Origin: JASLCR01 sp964384345
GTDB lineage: Bacteria; Patescibacteriota; Saccharimonadia; Saccharimonadales; Saccharimonadaceae
DNA length: 64,000 nt
NCBI GenBank assembly: GCA_964384345.1
Contig: CAYLKD010000003.1
Span: 17,498 to 81,497 of the forward strand
Reading direction: 5' to 3'
In this document: one piece after another, positions 17,619 to 26,261 of the stretch
Position numbering within the stretch: the stretch's first letter is position 1
Layout of the letters: every line of letters starts with the position of its first letter
The notes under the pieces: model-generated
Told to the model about the DNA's origin: nothing
What the model saw: only the letters and a program-made list of their open reading frames with translations
The model's database searches: none
Made by a program: the position numbers and the translations under genes

Positions 17619-17698
17619 AAACAGGTGCCAAAACTGCTCCGTTCTGATGCTTCCTGTTTTCCCTAAGACAGCACTAAGCCTAAGGACGGGGCTTTTTT
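17619..17698 (+). ncRNA. Possible structured RNA or attenuator before the ABC exporter
   Basis: AAACAGG (17619-17625) can pair with CCTGTTT (17653-17659). GCTCCGTTCT (17636-17645) can pair over 10 positions (two wobbles) with AGGACGGGGC (17683-17692), which leads straight into six T. The two helices interlock as a pseudoknot. An alternative short helix AAGCC/GGCTT (676-680 with 690-694) forms a simpler terminator. It may be a small RNA with its own terminator or a switch; the ABC promoter TATAAT (17723-17728) lies downstream, which argues against control of that gene by attenuation. Confidence 0.35.
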
Positions 17699-17736
17699 AA
17701 TACCAGATGGATGTACAAGGTGTATAATCATCACAT

Positions 17737-18498
17737 ATGGCAAAATACATGGTAGAAGTAAAAGACCTTAAAAAGCGCTATGGTGACAAGCAAGCGGTCA
17801 ATGGTGTGAGTTTCACTGTGAAAAAGGGTGAAATATTTGGCATACTAGGGCCAAATGGTGCTGGCAAGACCACAACGCTTGAAATGATGGAAACGCTGCG
17901 TGACATTGATAGTGGATCGGTATTTATCGACGGTGTCGATGCCGCGAAACACCCTCAGCAAATAAAGTACCTCATCGGTGTGCAACCGCAAACGCCAGCA
18001 TTTCAGGATAAAACTAAGTGCAAAGAAGTTGTAGAATTATTTGCTGCTGCGTACGGCGAAAAAGTCGATGTCATGGCATTTCTGCGTGATGTTGATCTTG
18101 AGGAAAAAGCTAATAGCTACGTCGAAGATCTATCTGGTGGCCAAAAGCAGCGCCTGAGTATCACGACGGCACTTGTCCATGGACCAAAAGTATTTTTCCT
18201 CGATGAACCAACCACTGGTCTCGATCCTCAAGCCCGTCGCAACTTGTGGGAGCTCATCCAAAAGGTGCGAGACCGCGGTATATCAGTAATCATGACGACA
18301 CACTACATGGATGAGGCTGAGATATTGTGTGATCGGATCGCAGTCATGGATAACGGTAAAATCATTGCTGAGGATACCCCAAAAAATCTCATTAAGTCAT
18401 TACTCAAACGTGGTTTTACAAAGAAGCAGGCGGTAGAGCAGGCGAATCTCGAAGATGTGTTTATCGATTTGACTGGTAAAGCCTTGAGGGAGGAATAA
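17737..18498 (+). CDS. ABC-2 exporter, ATP-binding subunit
   Basis: A 253-residue ATPase: Walker A 'GPNGAGKTTT' (about 38-47), Q-loop 'IGVQPQ', signature 'LSGGQKQR' (about 133-140), Walker B 'VFFLDEPTTGLDP', H-loop 'TTHYMDEAE'. This is the CcmA/drug-export subclass. It pairs with the permease that starts 4 bases downstream. TATAAT at 17723-17728 is 8 bases before ATG 17737. The substrate may be a drug, lipid or peptide. Confidence 0.95.
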   Translation: MAKYMVEVKDLKKRYGDKQAVNGVSFTVKKGEIFGILGPNGAGKTTTLEMMETLRDIDSGSVFIDGVDAAKHPQQIKYLIGVQPQTPAFQDKTKCKEVVELFAAAYGEKVDVMAFLRDVDLEEKANSYVEDLSGGQKQRLSITTALVHGPKVFFLDEPTTGLDPQARRNLWELIQKVRDRGISVIMTTHYMDEAEILCDRIAVMDNGKIIAEDTPKNLIKSLLKRGFTKKQAVEQANLEDVFIDLTGKALREE

Positions 18499-18502
18499 TC
18501 TG

Positions 18503-19615
18503 ATGAATAAATCTTTATTTACCGTTGCCACGTTTGTTCGCATTAATACAAAGCGATTTTTTCGTGATAGGTTAGCTATTTTCTTTACGATCATCTTCCC
18601 ATTAATATTTTTGTTTGTCTTTGGCAGTCTCAATAACGGCAATACCGGAAATGTATCGTTTAAAGTCGCTATCATCAACAATTCCAAGTCTCAGTTCGCA
18701 GCAGATTTTGTCAAAAACTCACAGGATAGTGCTGTGCTCAAAGTCAGCAAGGATATCACGACTATAGACGCAGCGAAAGCAAAAATGAGCCAGTCGCAAC
18801 TTGATGCAGCCATAGTACTGCCAAATGATTTTGGCACCATCAAAAAAGGTCAGACCTATCCGAGTGGGCAAGCAGAGCTCGTCTATACGCAAAATAATCA
18901 GCAGTCGGCCGCCGCGCTATCGTCTGTGCTCGATGCCGAATTTAAGGGCATCAATGCGAAATTTGTGAATACAAGCGTACCGTTTACAGTTAAAAGTACT
19001 CAGCTCAATGAGCGCAGTCTTTCGCCATTTGACTATACGTTTGCCGGCCTACTTGGCTTCTCGCTGATTGGGATCGGCATCTTTGGTCCAATGAATGTCT
19101 TTCCGGAACTTAAAAAGATGGGGATTCTTCGCCGGCTCAGTACCACGCCACTTCGTGTCTGGCAGTATTTTTTGGCCACAATGGTTGGACAAGCAGTAGT
19201 TGGGTTGATCAGTTTTGCGATTACGATAGCGGTCGCTATTAGTGTTTTCCATCTTAACGTTGTGGGTAATTATTTTGAGCTTGCGATATTCCTTGTTCTT
19301 GGTACGATTACCATGCTTGGTATTGGTTTAGCACTCGGCGGCTGGGCTAAGAACGAGCGTCAAGCAGCGCCTCTAAGCAACATACTCGTGTTTCCGATGC
19401 TGTTTTTGTCTGGTACGTTTTTCCCACGATTCTTGATGCCAGAATGGCTGCAAAATATTAGCGCATTCTTGCCACTGACACCAATTATCGATGGTATTCG
19501 TATGATCACTACAGAAGGCAAGCATCTGTTTGAAATTGGTCCACAGCTTGGGCTGATCGGCATCTGGGTTGTCATTATTTATGCGATCGCTTTCAGAGTT
19601 TTCAGATGGGAATAG
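18503..19615 (+). CDS. ABC-2 exporter, permease subunit
   Basis: 370 residues with one N-terminal TM segment (about 25-42), a large outer domain (about 45-170) and five C-terminal TM segments, the layout of ABC2_membrane_3 permeases. The conserved loop 'FPELKKMGILRRLSTTPL' is the coupling region. It forms a half-transporter with the ATPase upstream, translated from the same message. Confidence 0.93.
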   Translation: MNKSLFTVATFVRINTKRFFRDRLAIFFTIIFPLIFLFVFGSLNNGNTGNVSFKVAIINNSKSQFAADFVKNSQDSAVLKVSKDITTIDAAKAKMSQSQLDAAIVLPNDFGTIKKGQTYPSGQAELVYTQNNQQSAAALSSVLDAEFKGINAKFVNTSVPFTVKSTQLNERSLSPFDYTFAGLLGFSLIGIGIFGPMNVFPELKKMGILRRLSTTPLRVWQYFLATMVGQAVVGLISFAITIAVAISVFHLNVVGNYFELAIFLVLGTITMLGIGLALGGWAKNERQAAPLSNILVFPMLFLSGTFFPRFLMPEWLQNISAFLPLTPIIDGIRMITTEGKHLFEIGPQLGLIGIWVVIIYAIAFRVFRWE

Positions 19616-19653
19616 ATTGACAAACGATAATACTTATGCTATGATAGCATAAT

Positions 19654-20445
19654 ATGTCCGAGCGATTATTTATGGTCACTAAAGACGGCGACGTATTACC
19701 ACCAGATATTCCAGACACACTTGGCTGGTGCCCAACTGGGATCGAGGATCATCCTATGTATTTTGTAGATGGCCAGCAGACGAGACCTTTAGCTGATGGC
19801 GAACCGCGAAAGCTGACACCAACTGAACGAATTATGATCGTGGTCACTGAAGCAGGATTTTATCCCCGTTCACGTCGTGAGGTTAATCTTGCTCTCGGTG
19901 CTATAGAAAATCGTGATCTTCCGGGTGGGTATGGAAGATATCTAAATGAAGTGTTAAGACATCAACAAAAATCAGTGAGCGAAGAGCCTACTAAAGCATT
20001 GATATCTATTGTTGAAGAAATAACTGGATTTGCTGCGCAAGTTCCTGGTAATGTAACAGCACTCATGGGTATTGCAGAAGCAATAAAGGACATGCATGAC
20101 TTTGCGGCTATTTCTGGTTCGCAAGGCTTGAGTGATTGGCAGCATCAAGGACTAACTCGCCGAGGCTTACAGCTTCTTACTCAGCGGACTTGTTTTGCTA
20201 CGGCTCTGGCTGAGAATGTCGCTCCGAATCTAGATAGTCCAATAACCGACGACATGACGCAAGATGTTATTTCTAAGCTGAGAGTTGGCGATGCACGACG
20301 CCATATCAAAATTTTGACAGATGAGCAACGCACGCGCCGCGCTTTTTGGATTGACCAATTGACAGCAGCGCAGAAGCATATGGCTGTAAAAGCGATGGCA
20401 TTTCATGCATTAAAAAAACTTGGACAAGAACAGCCAGCGGCTTAG
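19654..20445 (+). CDS. Hypothetical soluble protein
   Basis: 263 residues, no signal peptide or TM segment. Mostly helical, with a Pro/Trp-rich N-terminus ('PDTLGWCPTGIEDHP') and an acidic middle. I recognise no family. TATGAT lies 8 bases before ATG 19654. The 3' end is followed by a strong inverted repeat. Confidence 0.65.
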   Translation: MSERLFMVTKDGDVLPPDIPDTLGWCPTGIEDHPMYFVDGQQTRPLADGEPRKLTPTERIMIVVTEAGFYPRSRREVNLALGAIENRDLPGGYGRYLNEVLRHQQKSVSEEPTKALISIVEEITGFAAQVPGNVTALMGIAEAIKDMHDFAAISGSQGLSDWQHQGLTRRGLQLLTQRTCFATALAENVAPNLDSPITDDMTQDVISKLRVGDARRHIKILTDEQRTRRAFWIDQLTAAQKHMAVKAMAFHALKKLGQEQPAA

Positions 20446-20476
20446 CCATATCACCGCATTGAATATGTAATTTTTA

Positions 20477-20524
20477 ACTCAACCAATGCATCGATAGTTA
20501 CAGCTATCCATACATTGGTTGAGT
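20477..20524. repeat. 12-bp perfect inverted repeat with nested hairpin
   Basis: ACTCAACCAATG (20477-20488) is inverted exactly at 20513-20524, and the spacer carries a second helix GATAG/CTATC. There is no T-tract on the plus side, but five T precede it on the left, so it can end minus-strand transcripts from the GC-rich gene. It marks the left border of that anomalous segment. Confidence 0.7.
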
Positions 20525-20573
20525 CGGTGACCACCCCGCGCATCCTTGTATCAGCAAGGGGCAGGGCAGTCAC
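20525..20573. repeat. GC-rich stem-loop next to the inverted repeat
   Basis: GGTGAC near 20526 pairs with GTCACC near 20568, with CCTTG/CAAGG as an inner helix. It lies in the 3' flank of the GC-rich gene and shares its base composition. It may be a terminator-like end carried with that gene. Confidence 0.4.
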
Positions 20574-20624
20574 CAGGAATCTCACCTCACTCTCAGTATT
20601 GTTATTCAGCTTGAGCGGTGTTGC

Positions 20625-22736
20625 TCAGACAGTGATGTAGCGCTCGGCTGGTGCCTGCAGGTTTGCTGGCCTACCGGTGATCTCTGACTTGACACGGGTC
20701 GTGTAAGCCGTGACCTTGCCAGCCGCGTTGCAGACCCGAATGCGATACCAGTAGTCGTTACCAGGAACCGTCATGGTCATCTCGGCAGTACCGAAAGCGG
20801 AAATCGTAATCTGCTTCCATCCGAGCTCGATGTTCTGACTCGTGATGTTCTTGAAGTCGATCTTGCCACGGTCGAGGTAAACGATTGACCCGGCAGGAAC
20901 GCCTATAACCGTCATGCCGATCAGGACGTTGACCGCAGCGGGGTTATAAACGATGGAACCCTGCGGGTATTCATCGAGAGTTATCCGGATCCACGGATCC
21001 TTATCGAGCGAGCCGAGTCGAACTGGACTGACTTCTCCTCTTTTCATTGCGAGTAGGAAGCTCTCCGTGGTGGTATCGCTGGAGAACAGTAAGTTGGACA
21101 TGGTGTCCTGGCCCGTTGATGGGTCACCTGATGGGTTGGAATCCTTCCAGTTGATACCTGTGTGGCTATCGTTCACGCCACCATCGGTGGTGTCGATGCC
21201 GATGCATGCGAGCCTGTCGCCAACGGCGATGTGCGCCGGCATACCTTGACCGCCGCGCTGGTCGTACCCAGTCTCGAGGAAAACGCATTCGTTAGCCCGC
21301 GTGCGCCTGGCGGCGTCGAAGACGGCCTGTGGCGTACGACCATGGCTGGTCGTACCAAATGCGTGGTTGTACGAAGGCACTCCGCCCGCAGCTCTGATGG
21401 CACGGGCTGCCAACACGCTCCCTGAGACCGAAGAGCCAGGGGGCGTGAGATTGGAGACGCCGTAGAAGGAACCTCCAAGACCACCGATGTGCGTGCCGTC
21501 GTCACTGATTTCGTTGCCAGGCAAGATCAGCACACCCTTGGAGGAGTACATGGAATTCAGCTTGGCGACCAATTGCTCGTTGAGCGCATAGGCGTCGGCC
21601 CCAAGTACGTAGCGGGGCAAATCGAGTCGGCTCATCAGAAGATTCGCCGAACCGTTATCCCACACGCAGAGGCCGATGTCGATACCGGTGATCGAGTTCA
21701 TGTCGGCGATAATTGCATTCGCCGGCCGTGACCCGTCTGGTAGGTACTCAGGCCAAAGTTGCTTGACCCAGTCGACGATTGTGATCATCGGCAGCGCCCA
21801 GCCGTCACTGCCAGCAAGGGCCGGAAGGTCGACGTTTCCGTCGGCATAGGGGTTGGTCGGGCTGACCCAGGCTCTCTGAGTCGTAATACTCCCTCCGATA
21901 CGGAAAACGATCCGTAGACGACCATCGCCGGAAACCCGGTTCGCCTTGGTAGTGCCGGTGATATTGCGCCACCGACTGAGAGTCACGACGATCTGCACGC
22001 AGGCGCTTCCTCGCAGGATTTGCAGCTTGTAAACTGGTCCTACGCCGCGACCCTTGAGCTTCTTGGTGCCATTGTCGTACTCACCGATACTTCCGGTGAG
22101 AACATCCTTGGTATTGGTGCACTGGAGGACGTGTGCTGCCGGAGCCAGGCCGGACGTGTCAATAGCGAAGCGTGTTGCAGCAGTGCCGTACATGGCGTCT
22201 GATCCAGTTAGTGACACGATCGTGCTGGTACTTGATATTGCAGTGCCTACCGCGTCAGGCTTCCATGCGATCGCTGGATTGGTCTGATTCCAGTTACCGA
22301 GCGACGTCGCCTGAACCTTCGTTCGTGCGTCTAGATGCCAGTTGTGCTTGGTGTCCCAGATGTACCTGACGCCAGTGTCGATGGCTGCTTCCGCTGCACC
22401 GACACCCGTACCAATACCTTCACAGGTACAGGTAATCCCATGCACGTGAGTGGCATGAGTGGTGGCGATGAGTCCATTCGATGACGTAGCCGCCGCAGAA
22501 GACGGAGTCGCAATTGCAGCTGCACCTGCTGCGAGGCCAGTGCCAGCAAGCACAAACAGCCCACGTCTGGTGAACTGCACGGATCCACCCGGCAGGGTGG
22601 TGAAGAGATCAGACGCGTCGATCTGGCCCCCTCGATGTTGAGTTGCCACCAAATCGGCTACCTGGATATCTACCCCTAGTAGTCGCCTGAGGTGACTTGT
22701 GTCAGTCGGAGGGCAATGTTCGTTGTTGTTACACAA
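20625..22736 (-). CDS. Tat-exported PHP-like metal-dependent phosphoesterase, probably horizontally acquired
   Basis: 703 residues. 'FTRRGLFVLAGTGLAAGAAA' (about 55-74) is a twin-arginine signal with an unusually long front segment. The mature part shows a degenerate PHP layout: 'HATHVHG' (94-100), 'DTKHN' (128-132), 'GNEISDDGTHIGGLGG', 'NHAFG' and a final Asp/His cluster. The C-terminal 100 residues look like a beta-sandwich. PHP enzymes cleave phosphoesters with metal ions; the substrate is unknown. TTG at 22736 is supported by AGGAGA at 22747-22752. The coding region is about 58% GC in a sampled line (35 of 60) with actinobacterial-style codons, against about 43% around it, while its promoter is AT-rich like the host. 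Confidence 0.75.
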   Translation of the reverse strand: MCNNNEHCPPTDTSHLRRLLGVDIQVADLVATQHRGGQIDASDLFTTLPGGSVQFTRRGLFVLAGTGLAAGAAAIATPSSAAATSSNGLIATTHATHVHGITCTCEGIGTGVGAAEAAIDTGVRYIWDTKHNWHLDARTKVQATSLGNWNQTNPAIAWKPDAVGTAISSTSTIVSLTGSDAMYGTAATRFAIDTSGLAPAAHVLQCTNTKDVLTGSIGEYDNGTKKLKGRGVGPVYKLQILRGSACVQIVVTLSRWRNITGTTKANRVSGDGRLRIVFRIGGSITTQRAWVSPTNPYADGNVDLPALAGSDGWALPMITIVDWVKQLWPEYLPDGSRPANAIIADMNSITGIDIGLCVWDNGSANLLMSRLDLPRYVLGADAYALNEQLVAKLNSMYSSKGVLILPGNEISDDGTHIGGLGGSFYGVSNLTPPGSSVSGSVLAARAIRAAGGVPSYNHAFGTTSHGRTPQAVFDAARRTRANECVFLETGYDQRGGQGMPAHIAVGDRLACIGIDTTDGGVNDSHTGINWKDSNPSGDPSTGQDTMSNLLFSSDTTTESFLLAMKRGEVSPVRLGSLDKDPWIRITLDEYPQGSIVYNPAAVNVLIGMTVIGVPAGSIVYLDRGKIDFKNITSQNIELGWKQITISAFGTAEMTMTVPGNDYWYRIRVCNAAGKVTAYTTRVKSEITGRPANLQAPAERYITV

Positions 22737-22789
22737 GGTAATTCAGTCTCCTGATCTCGCTCGAGTGAAAATGAGATGTGCTAGCAAAA

Positions 22790-22809
22790 GTGCTCCCGTG
22801 AAGGAGCAC
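22790..22809 (-). terminator. Hairpin with short T-run in the leader of the PHP-like gene
   Basis: On the minus strand GTGCTCC and GGAGCAC pair around a 6-base loop and are followed by TTTT. It lies between the promoter at 22826-22854 and the start codon, so it could attenuate the gene, or be what remains of the tRNA terminator. Confidence 0.5.
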
Positions 22810-22825
22810 AATATGCCATATATCT

Positions 22826-22854
22826 ATTATATAACTTTATTGGTAAAAAATCAA
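22826..22854 (-). promoter_or_regulatory. Promoter for the PHP-like gene
   Basis: On the minus strand TTGATT (22849-22854), a 17-base spacer and TATAAT (22826-22831). It lies between tRNA-Ile and the GC-rich gene and has host-like composition. Confidence 0.65.
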
Positions 22855-22912
22855 CTTCAAAATATGATTACCATCTGCCGAAGAGTTTTATGGCTGTCGT
22901 TACTTTTATATT

Positions 22913-22988
22913 TGGTGGGGGCGGCTGGACTTGAACCAGCGACCAATTAGTTATGAGCCAACTGCTCTAACCACTGAGCTACGCCCCC
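22913..22988 (-). tRNA. tRNA-Ile2 (anticodon CAT, lysidine type)
   Basis: 76 bases with encoded CCA and a full cloverleaf: acceptor GGGGGCG/CGCCCCC, A73, D-stem GCTC/GAGC, anticodon loop CTCATAA, T-stem GCTGG/CCAGC. The body 'TTGGTCGCTGGTTCAAGTCC' matches the E. coli tRNA-Ile2 pattern rather than elongator Met, so I assign it to isoleucine AUA decoding after lysidine modification. The matching enzyme gene tilS is at 40763. tRNA-Met remains possible. Confidence 0.85.
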
Positions 22989-23094
22989 ACAAAATAAAAA
23001 ACTAACATTACGATTTCAAGCAACACCTCTGAGGTCTACCTGCTAGTATAGCGTAATCTCATCTGCTGGGCTACAATTATTAGAGAACAATTTC

Positions 23095-23526
23095 ATGAAA
23101 CATATAAACATCAATAAAATATATTATCGGCTCCGTCATCAGTATATTACGACGAACAACCTAGTGATCGCGGTAGCGTTATTTATCGCGGTTAGCTGGG
23201 CGTGGGGTTCTATTGGTGTGTTGCAGCGAAATTATGCTCTCCAAAAAGAAATTGATGGCAAGCAAAAGCAACTCCAACTAGTAGAGCTCGAAACAGATAC
23301 GCTGCGCTACCAACAAAAATATTACCAGAGTGATGAATACAAAGAACTTGCGGTTAGACAGCGCCTCGGGCTGGTATTTCCTGGCGAAAAAGTATTGATA
23401 CTACCACCAAATAGTCCAGACGCTGCAAAGTTCGACAGCTACGACAAGCCATCGCACATTATCGCAAGTCAGCCTACCAACATGGAGCAATGGATGAACT
23501 TTCTTTTTGGCGCCAGCAAACGTTGA
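23095..23526 (+). CDS. FtsB/DivIC-like septum formation protein
   Basis: 143 residues with a short inner part, one TM segment (about 24-44), a coiled coil (about 48-78) and the family's C-terminal motif 'YQSDEYKELAVRQRLGLVFPGE' split by a turn. FtsB/DivIC joins the division complex with FtsL and FtsQ at the outer face of the membrane. The basic N-terminus and extended Pro-rich tail are longer than in E. coli FtsB, closer to Gram-positive DivIC. Confidence 0.8.
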   Translation: MKHININKIYYRLRHQYITTNNLVIAVALFIAVSWAWGSIGVLQRNYALQKEIDGKQKQLQLVELETDTLRYQQKYYQSDEYKELAVRQRLGLVFPGEKVLILPPNSPDAAKFDSYDKPSHIIASQPTNMEQWMNFLFGASKR

Positions 23527-23562
23527 AATACGTGGCTGTATCTGTTATTATGATACATGCGT

Positions 23563-23638
<76 letters not shown>

Positions 23639-23640
23639 AG

Positions 23641-23672
23641 AAAAAACGATTACCAAATGGTAATCGTTTTTT
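23641..23672. terminator. Bidirectional terminator after tRNA-fMet
   Basis: 15-base perfect inverted repeat (23641-23655 and 23658-23672) with A6 on the left arm and T6 on the right. It serves the tRNA and the convergent flavoprotein operon. Confidence 0.92.
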
Positions 23673-23692
23673 CTGTTGTAGGTGCTTTAATT

Positions 23693-25066
23693 TTATGTCA
23701 GTCTGCTTGCTGCTACGCGAATAGCTTCTGACCAGCTGAGATACGCGTGCGGAGTAGCTGCGATTTCCGCAGCGGTCATCTGGTGTTTGACGGCGATTGT
23801 AAGCTCATGAATCATTTCACCGGCATGAGGTGCCACGATGGTGCTGCCGATGATGACGCCACGTTTATCAGCAATGATTTTGACGAAGCCATCACGATAA
23901 TCTGAGGTGTTACTTCGAGCGATCATGTTGAGTGGCGCAATGGATTTTTTGATATCGAGATCACGTTTGAGGCAATCGTCTTCGGTAAGTCCAACTGAAG
24001 CGATGCCAGGGTAGGTGAAGGTAATGTTTGGAATCGCGTTGTAGTCTGGCTTTACCCTTTGCTTGTTTAGCAGGTTGTGGGCGGCGATGCGACTCTCGGT
24101 GAGAGCAGTGTGCAAATACTTTTTGCTACCAAGAACATCACCAGCAGCAAAAATATGTTGTGCTGATGTCTGAAGGTATTCATCAACCTCTATGCCATTG
24201 GGCGTATAAGCAACACTAGCGTTTTCTAGACCGATGTCTACTGTTGGTGTTCGACCGGTCGTGACTAATATTTCATCGACACGAATTGATTTTTCCGTAC
24301 CGGCTCTTGAGACAACAACGCGTTTACTAAGTCCATCTTTTTGGACACTTAGGATACGCGTTTGAGTGAGTACGCTAACGCCTTTATCTTCGGCGAGTAA
24401 ACGAGCGATGAGTTCGCCGGACTCAGAGTCTTGGTCGGGGAGAATGCGAGCGGCTTTTTCAGTGATATATACCTTGGTACCGAGGATCGCAAATAGCTGT
24501 GCAAATTCGACAGCACTGCTGCCACCCCCGATAATCAGGAGGGACTTTGGCAATCTGATACTATCTAATATTGTTCGTGGGGTATAGAAGGCAATCGTAT
24601 CGAGCCCGGCAATTAATGGATTTTTCCAATATGATCCAGTGGCGATCAGAAATTGCTTCGAGGACAAATGCCGTCTATTAATGCTTATTTCATGCGGCGA
24701 AATGAAGTGAGCAGGGGAGTTATATGTATCTATCCCCTGCTTCTCGTAATACGATTTATTGTTCCCTGCTCCAGTGCGTTTTACAGCTTTATCTTTCCAT
24801 GACTTAAGCGACATAAAGTTGTAACCAAGTGTCGCGCTCCGCAAACCAAAGCGTGTGCCATGACGAGCTTCATCATACAGCTGCGCGGCATGGAGCAGTG
24901 CTTTGACGGGGACGTCGCCCCAGTTTGGTGATTCTCCGCCGAACATATCAGCTTCGACAACGGCAACTCTCTTGCCAGCCGCTGCAGCTATACTTGCCGC
25001 GGGACTACCGCCGGCGCCACTACCGATAACGATAAGATCATAATCAAATGTTGGTTTTCGTGCCAT
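23693..25066 (-). CDS. Pyridine-nucleotide-disulfide-oxidoreductase-like flavoprotein lacking the redox cysteines
   Basis: 457 residues with the family's FAD site 'VIGSGAGGSPAA' (13-24), NAD site 'IIGGGSSAVEFAQ', 'ILVTTGRTPT', 'FAAGDVLG' and a dimer domain, as in mercuric reductase and dihydrolipoamide dehydrogenase. The place of the CxxxxC disulfide reads GESPNWGD (44-51), Ser46 and Asp51 replacing both cysteines, and the C-terminal His-Glu pair is spaced apart by two extra residues ('PHAYLSWSEAI'). It can bind FAD and NAD(P)H but not shuttle electrons through a disulfide. Last gene of a three-gene operon; AAGGAG precedes ATG 25066. Confidence 0.85.
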   Translation of the reverse strand: MARKPTFDYDLIVIGSGAGGSPAASIAAAAGKRVAVVEADMFGGESPNWGDVPVKALLHAAQLYDEARHGTRFGLRSATLGYNFMSLKSWKDKAVKRTGAGNNKSYYEKQGIDTYNSPAHFISPHEISINRRHLSSKQFLIATGSYWKNPLIAGLDTIAFYTPRTILDSIRLPKSLLIIGGGSSAVEFAQLFAILGTKVYITEKAARILPDQDSESGELIARLLAEDKGVSVLTQTRILSVQKDGLSKRVVVSRAGTEKSIRVDEILVTTGRTPTVDIGLENASVAYTPNGIEVDEYLQTSAQHIFAAGDVLGSKKYLHTALTESRIAAHNLLNKQRVKPDYNAIPNITFTYPGIASVGLTEDDCLKRDLDIKKSIAPLNMIARSNTSDYRDGFVKIIADKRGVIIGSTIVAPHAGEMIHELTIAVKHQMTAAEIAATPHAYLSWSEAIRVAASRLT

Positions 25067-25084
25067 ATGTGTTTTACGCTCCTT

Positions 25085-25378
25085 TTAGACAACCATTTCA
25101 TGTGTTTGGTAAAGATAGGCAGCTTCTGGATGTAAAAGCTCTAATCCTCGTGCGGCAATACGACGTATGTCGCGGGAAGTGACAGTTGATTTTTGGTAGC
25201 ACCATTGACTGGCCGCAGCAACCACACGGTGAGCAATTATTTCGGCTTCCCCCTCTGGGCTACGTACACTCAGGCAAGCCGCTTGAACGCTAGCGTGTAA
25301 TTTTTCTGGCGAAAACCGTTCTGTGGTCCTCGCGCCACCGCGTTTGACCACATGTGTATCGATAGCAGGTGTCGTCAT
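25085..25378 (-). CDS. Stand-alone ATP-cone domain protein
   Basis: 97 residues that are almost only an ATP-cone: 'VVKRGGARTTERFSPEKL' at the start, 'VTSRDIRRIAARGLELLHPEAAYLY' at the end (both split motifs of the family). The ATP-cone is the allosteric nucleotide sensor of ribonucleotide reductases and NrdR. No zinc ribbon or reductase is attached. GGAGGT inside the end of the upstream gene and a 1-base gap suggest coupled translation. It may sense ATP/dATP for the operon partners. Confidence 0.75.
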   Translation of the reverse strand: MTTPAIDTHVVKRGGARTTERFSPEKLHASVQAACLSVRSPEGEAEIIAHRVVAAASQWCYQKSTVTSRDIRRIAARGLELLHPEAAYLYQTHEMVV

Positions 25379-25379
25379 A

Positions 25380-26105
25380 TCACATACCTCCTACAGCGAT
25401 TGTGCTTGCGCTCGCGGCTACTTCGTTGACGTATAGATAAAAGCCAAGAACGAGCAGCCCGCTACCGGCAGCAAATTGCAGAAAACCTTTGTTTGTCTCT
25501 CGCCATTTTTGGATACGACTGATGCTATGACCACTGCCGACTAACGCTGAGACAATTACAAGTGATAGTGATGAAACTATGCCGTAGTAGGTAACACCTG
25601 CAAGCTGCAGGGCAGGTGTTAGTTCAATGAGTGCTAGTCCTGCGACAAGTAGAGGTGCAAATAAGAACAATAGCTCGCCAATGACGCTGCTCATACCAAG
25701 GCTAAAAGCTTCAGAAGAGTGAGTGGCCTTTTTGGTACGAGTCGTCAAGAAAGCGGCCCATGCGCGCGGGATCCATATACTGGTCCCCTTTTCTTTTCGG
25801 TAATAAAACAACCACACAGAGATACCAAGCATCATAGATATACCACAAATAGCTACCCACAAAATTTGTGTATTATCAGTTCCAGAAAAGCGCAGGAGTG
25901 CCATGGCACAAAACGATACCAGCAGGATGGTCATAACCAAAACACCACTCACGAAGGAGTTAGTCAGCAGCAGTAGTCTGGCATGTGATTTTTTTCGACC
26001 AATTGTATGACTCGATAGCAACGTCAACATGCTGGTACCAAGTTGAAAGCTGGCATGTATCAGAGCTGCAACGGTGAGAATGATAAAAGCTGTCGAAGTG
26101 TTCAT
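25380..26105 (-). CDS. Six-TM membrane protein (CcdA/LysE-like layout), unknown
   Basis: 241 residues from ATG 26105, with six to seven hydrophobic segments and a basic loop in the middle ('FLTTRTKKATHSSEAFSLG'). The repeat of 'GMSSVIGELLFLFAPLLVAG' in the second half resembles LysE/CcdA-fold transporters, but the CcdA cysteines are absent. First gene of the operon with the ATP-cone and flavoprotein genes. An earlier ATG near 26135 is a possible alternative start. Confidence 0.65.
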   Translation of the reverse strand: MNTSTAFIILTVAALIHASFQLGTSMLTLLSSHTIGRKKSHARLLLLTNSFVSGVLVMTILLVSFCAMALLRFSGTDNTQILWVAICGISMMLGISVWLFYYRKEKGTSIWIPRAWAAFLTTRTKKATHSSEAFSLGMSSVIGELLFLFAPLLVAGLALIELTPALQLAGVTYYGIVSSLSLVIVSALVGSGHSISRIQKWRETNKGFLQFAAGSGLLVLGFYLYVNEVAASASTIAVGGM

Positions 26106-26261
26106 TGTATATTTGTTTTTTGTAACCCTTAGCATAGTTATACCATAAGCGGTGTATAAGGGTAAAGACAGAATATACAACTAAATGTGATATAACTATT
26201 GCTTTTTTAAACTGTTTGTGCTTTAATACTAATATTAAACAATAAAAACAAAAAGGTTTAT

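Noticed and set aside
17619..17698. SRP RNA, 6S RNA or a known riboswitch before the ABC exporter
   Set aside because: The conserved SRP loop and other class signatures are absent; kept only as an unknown structured RNA.
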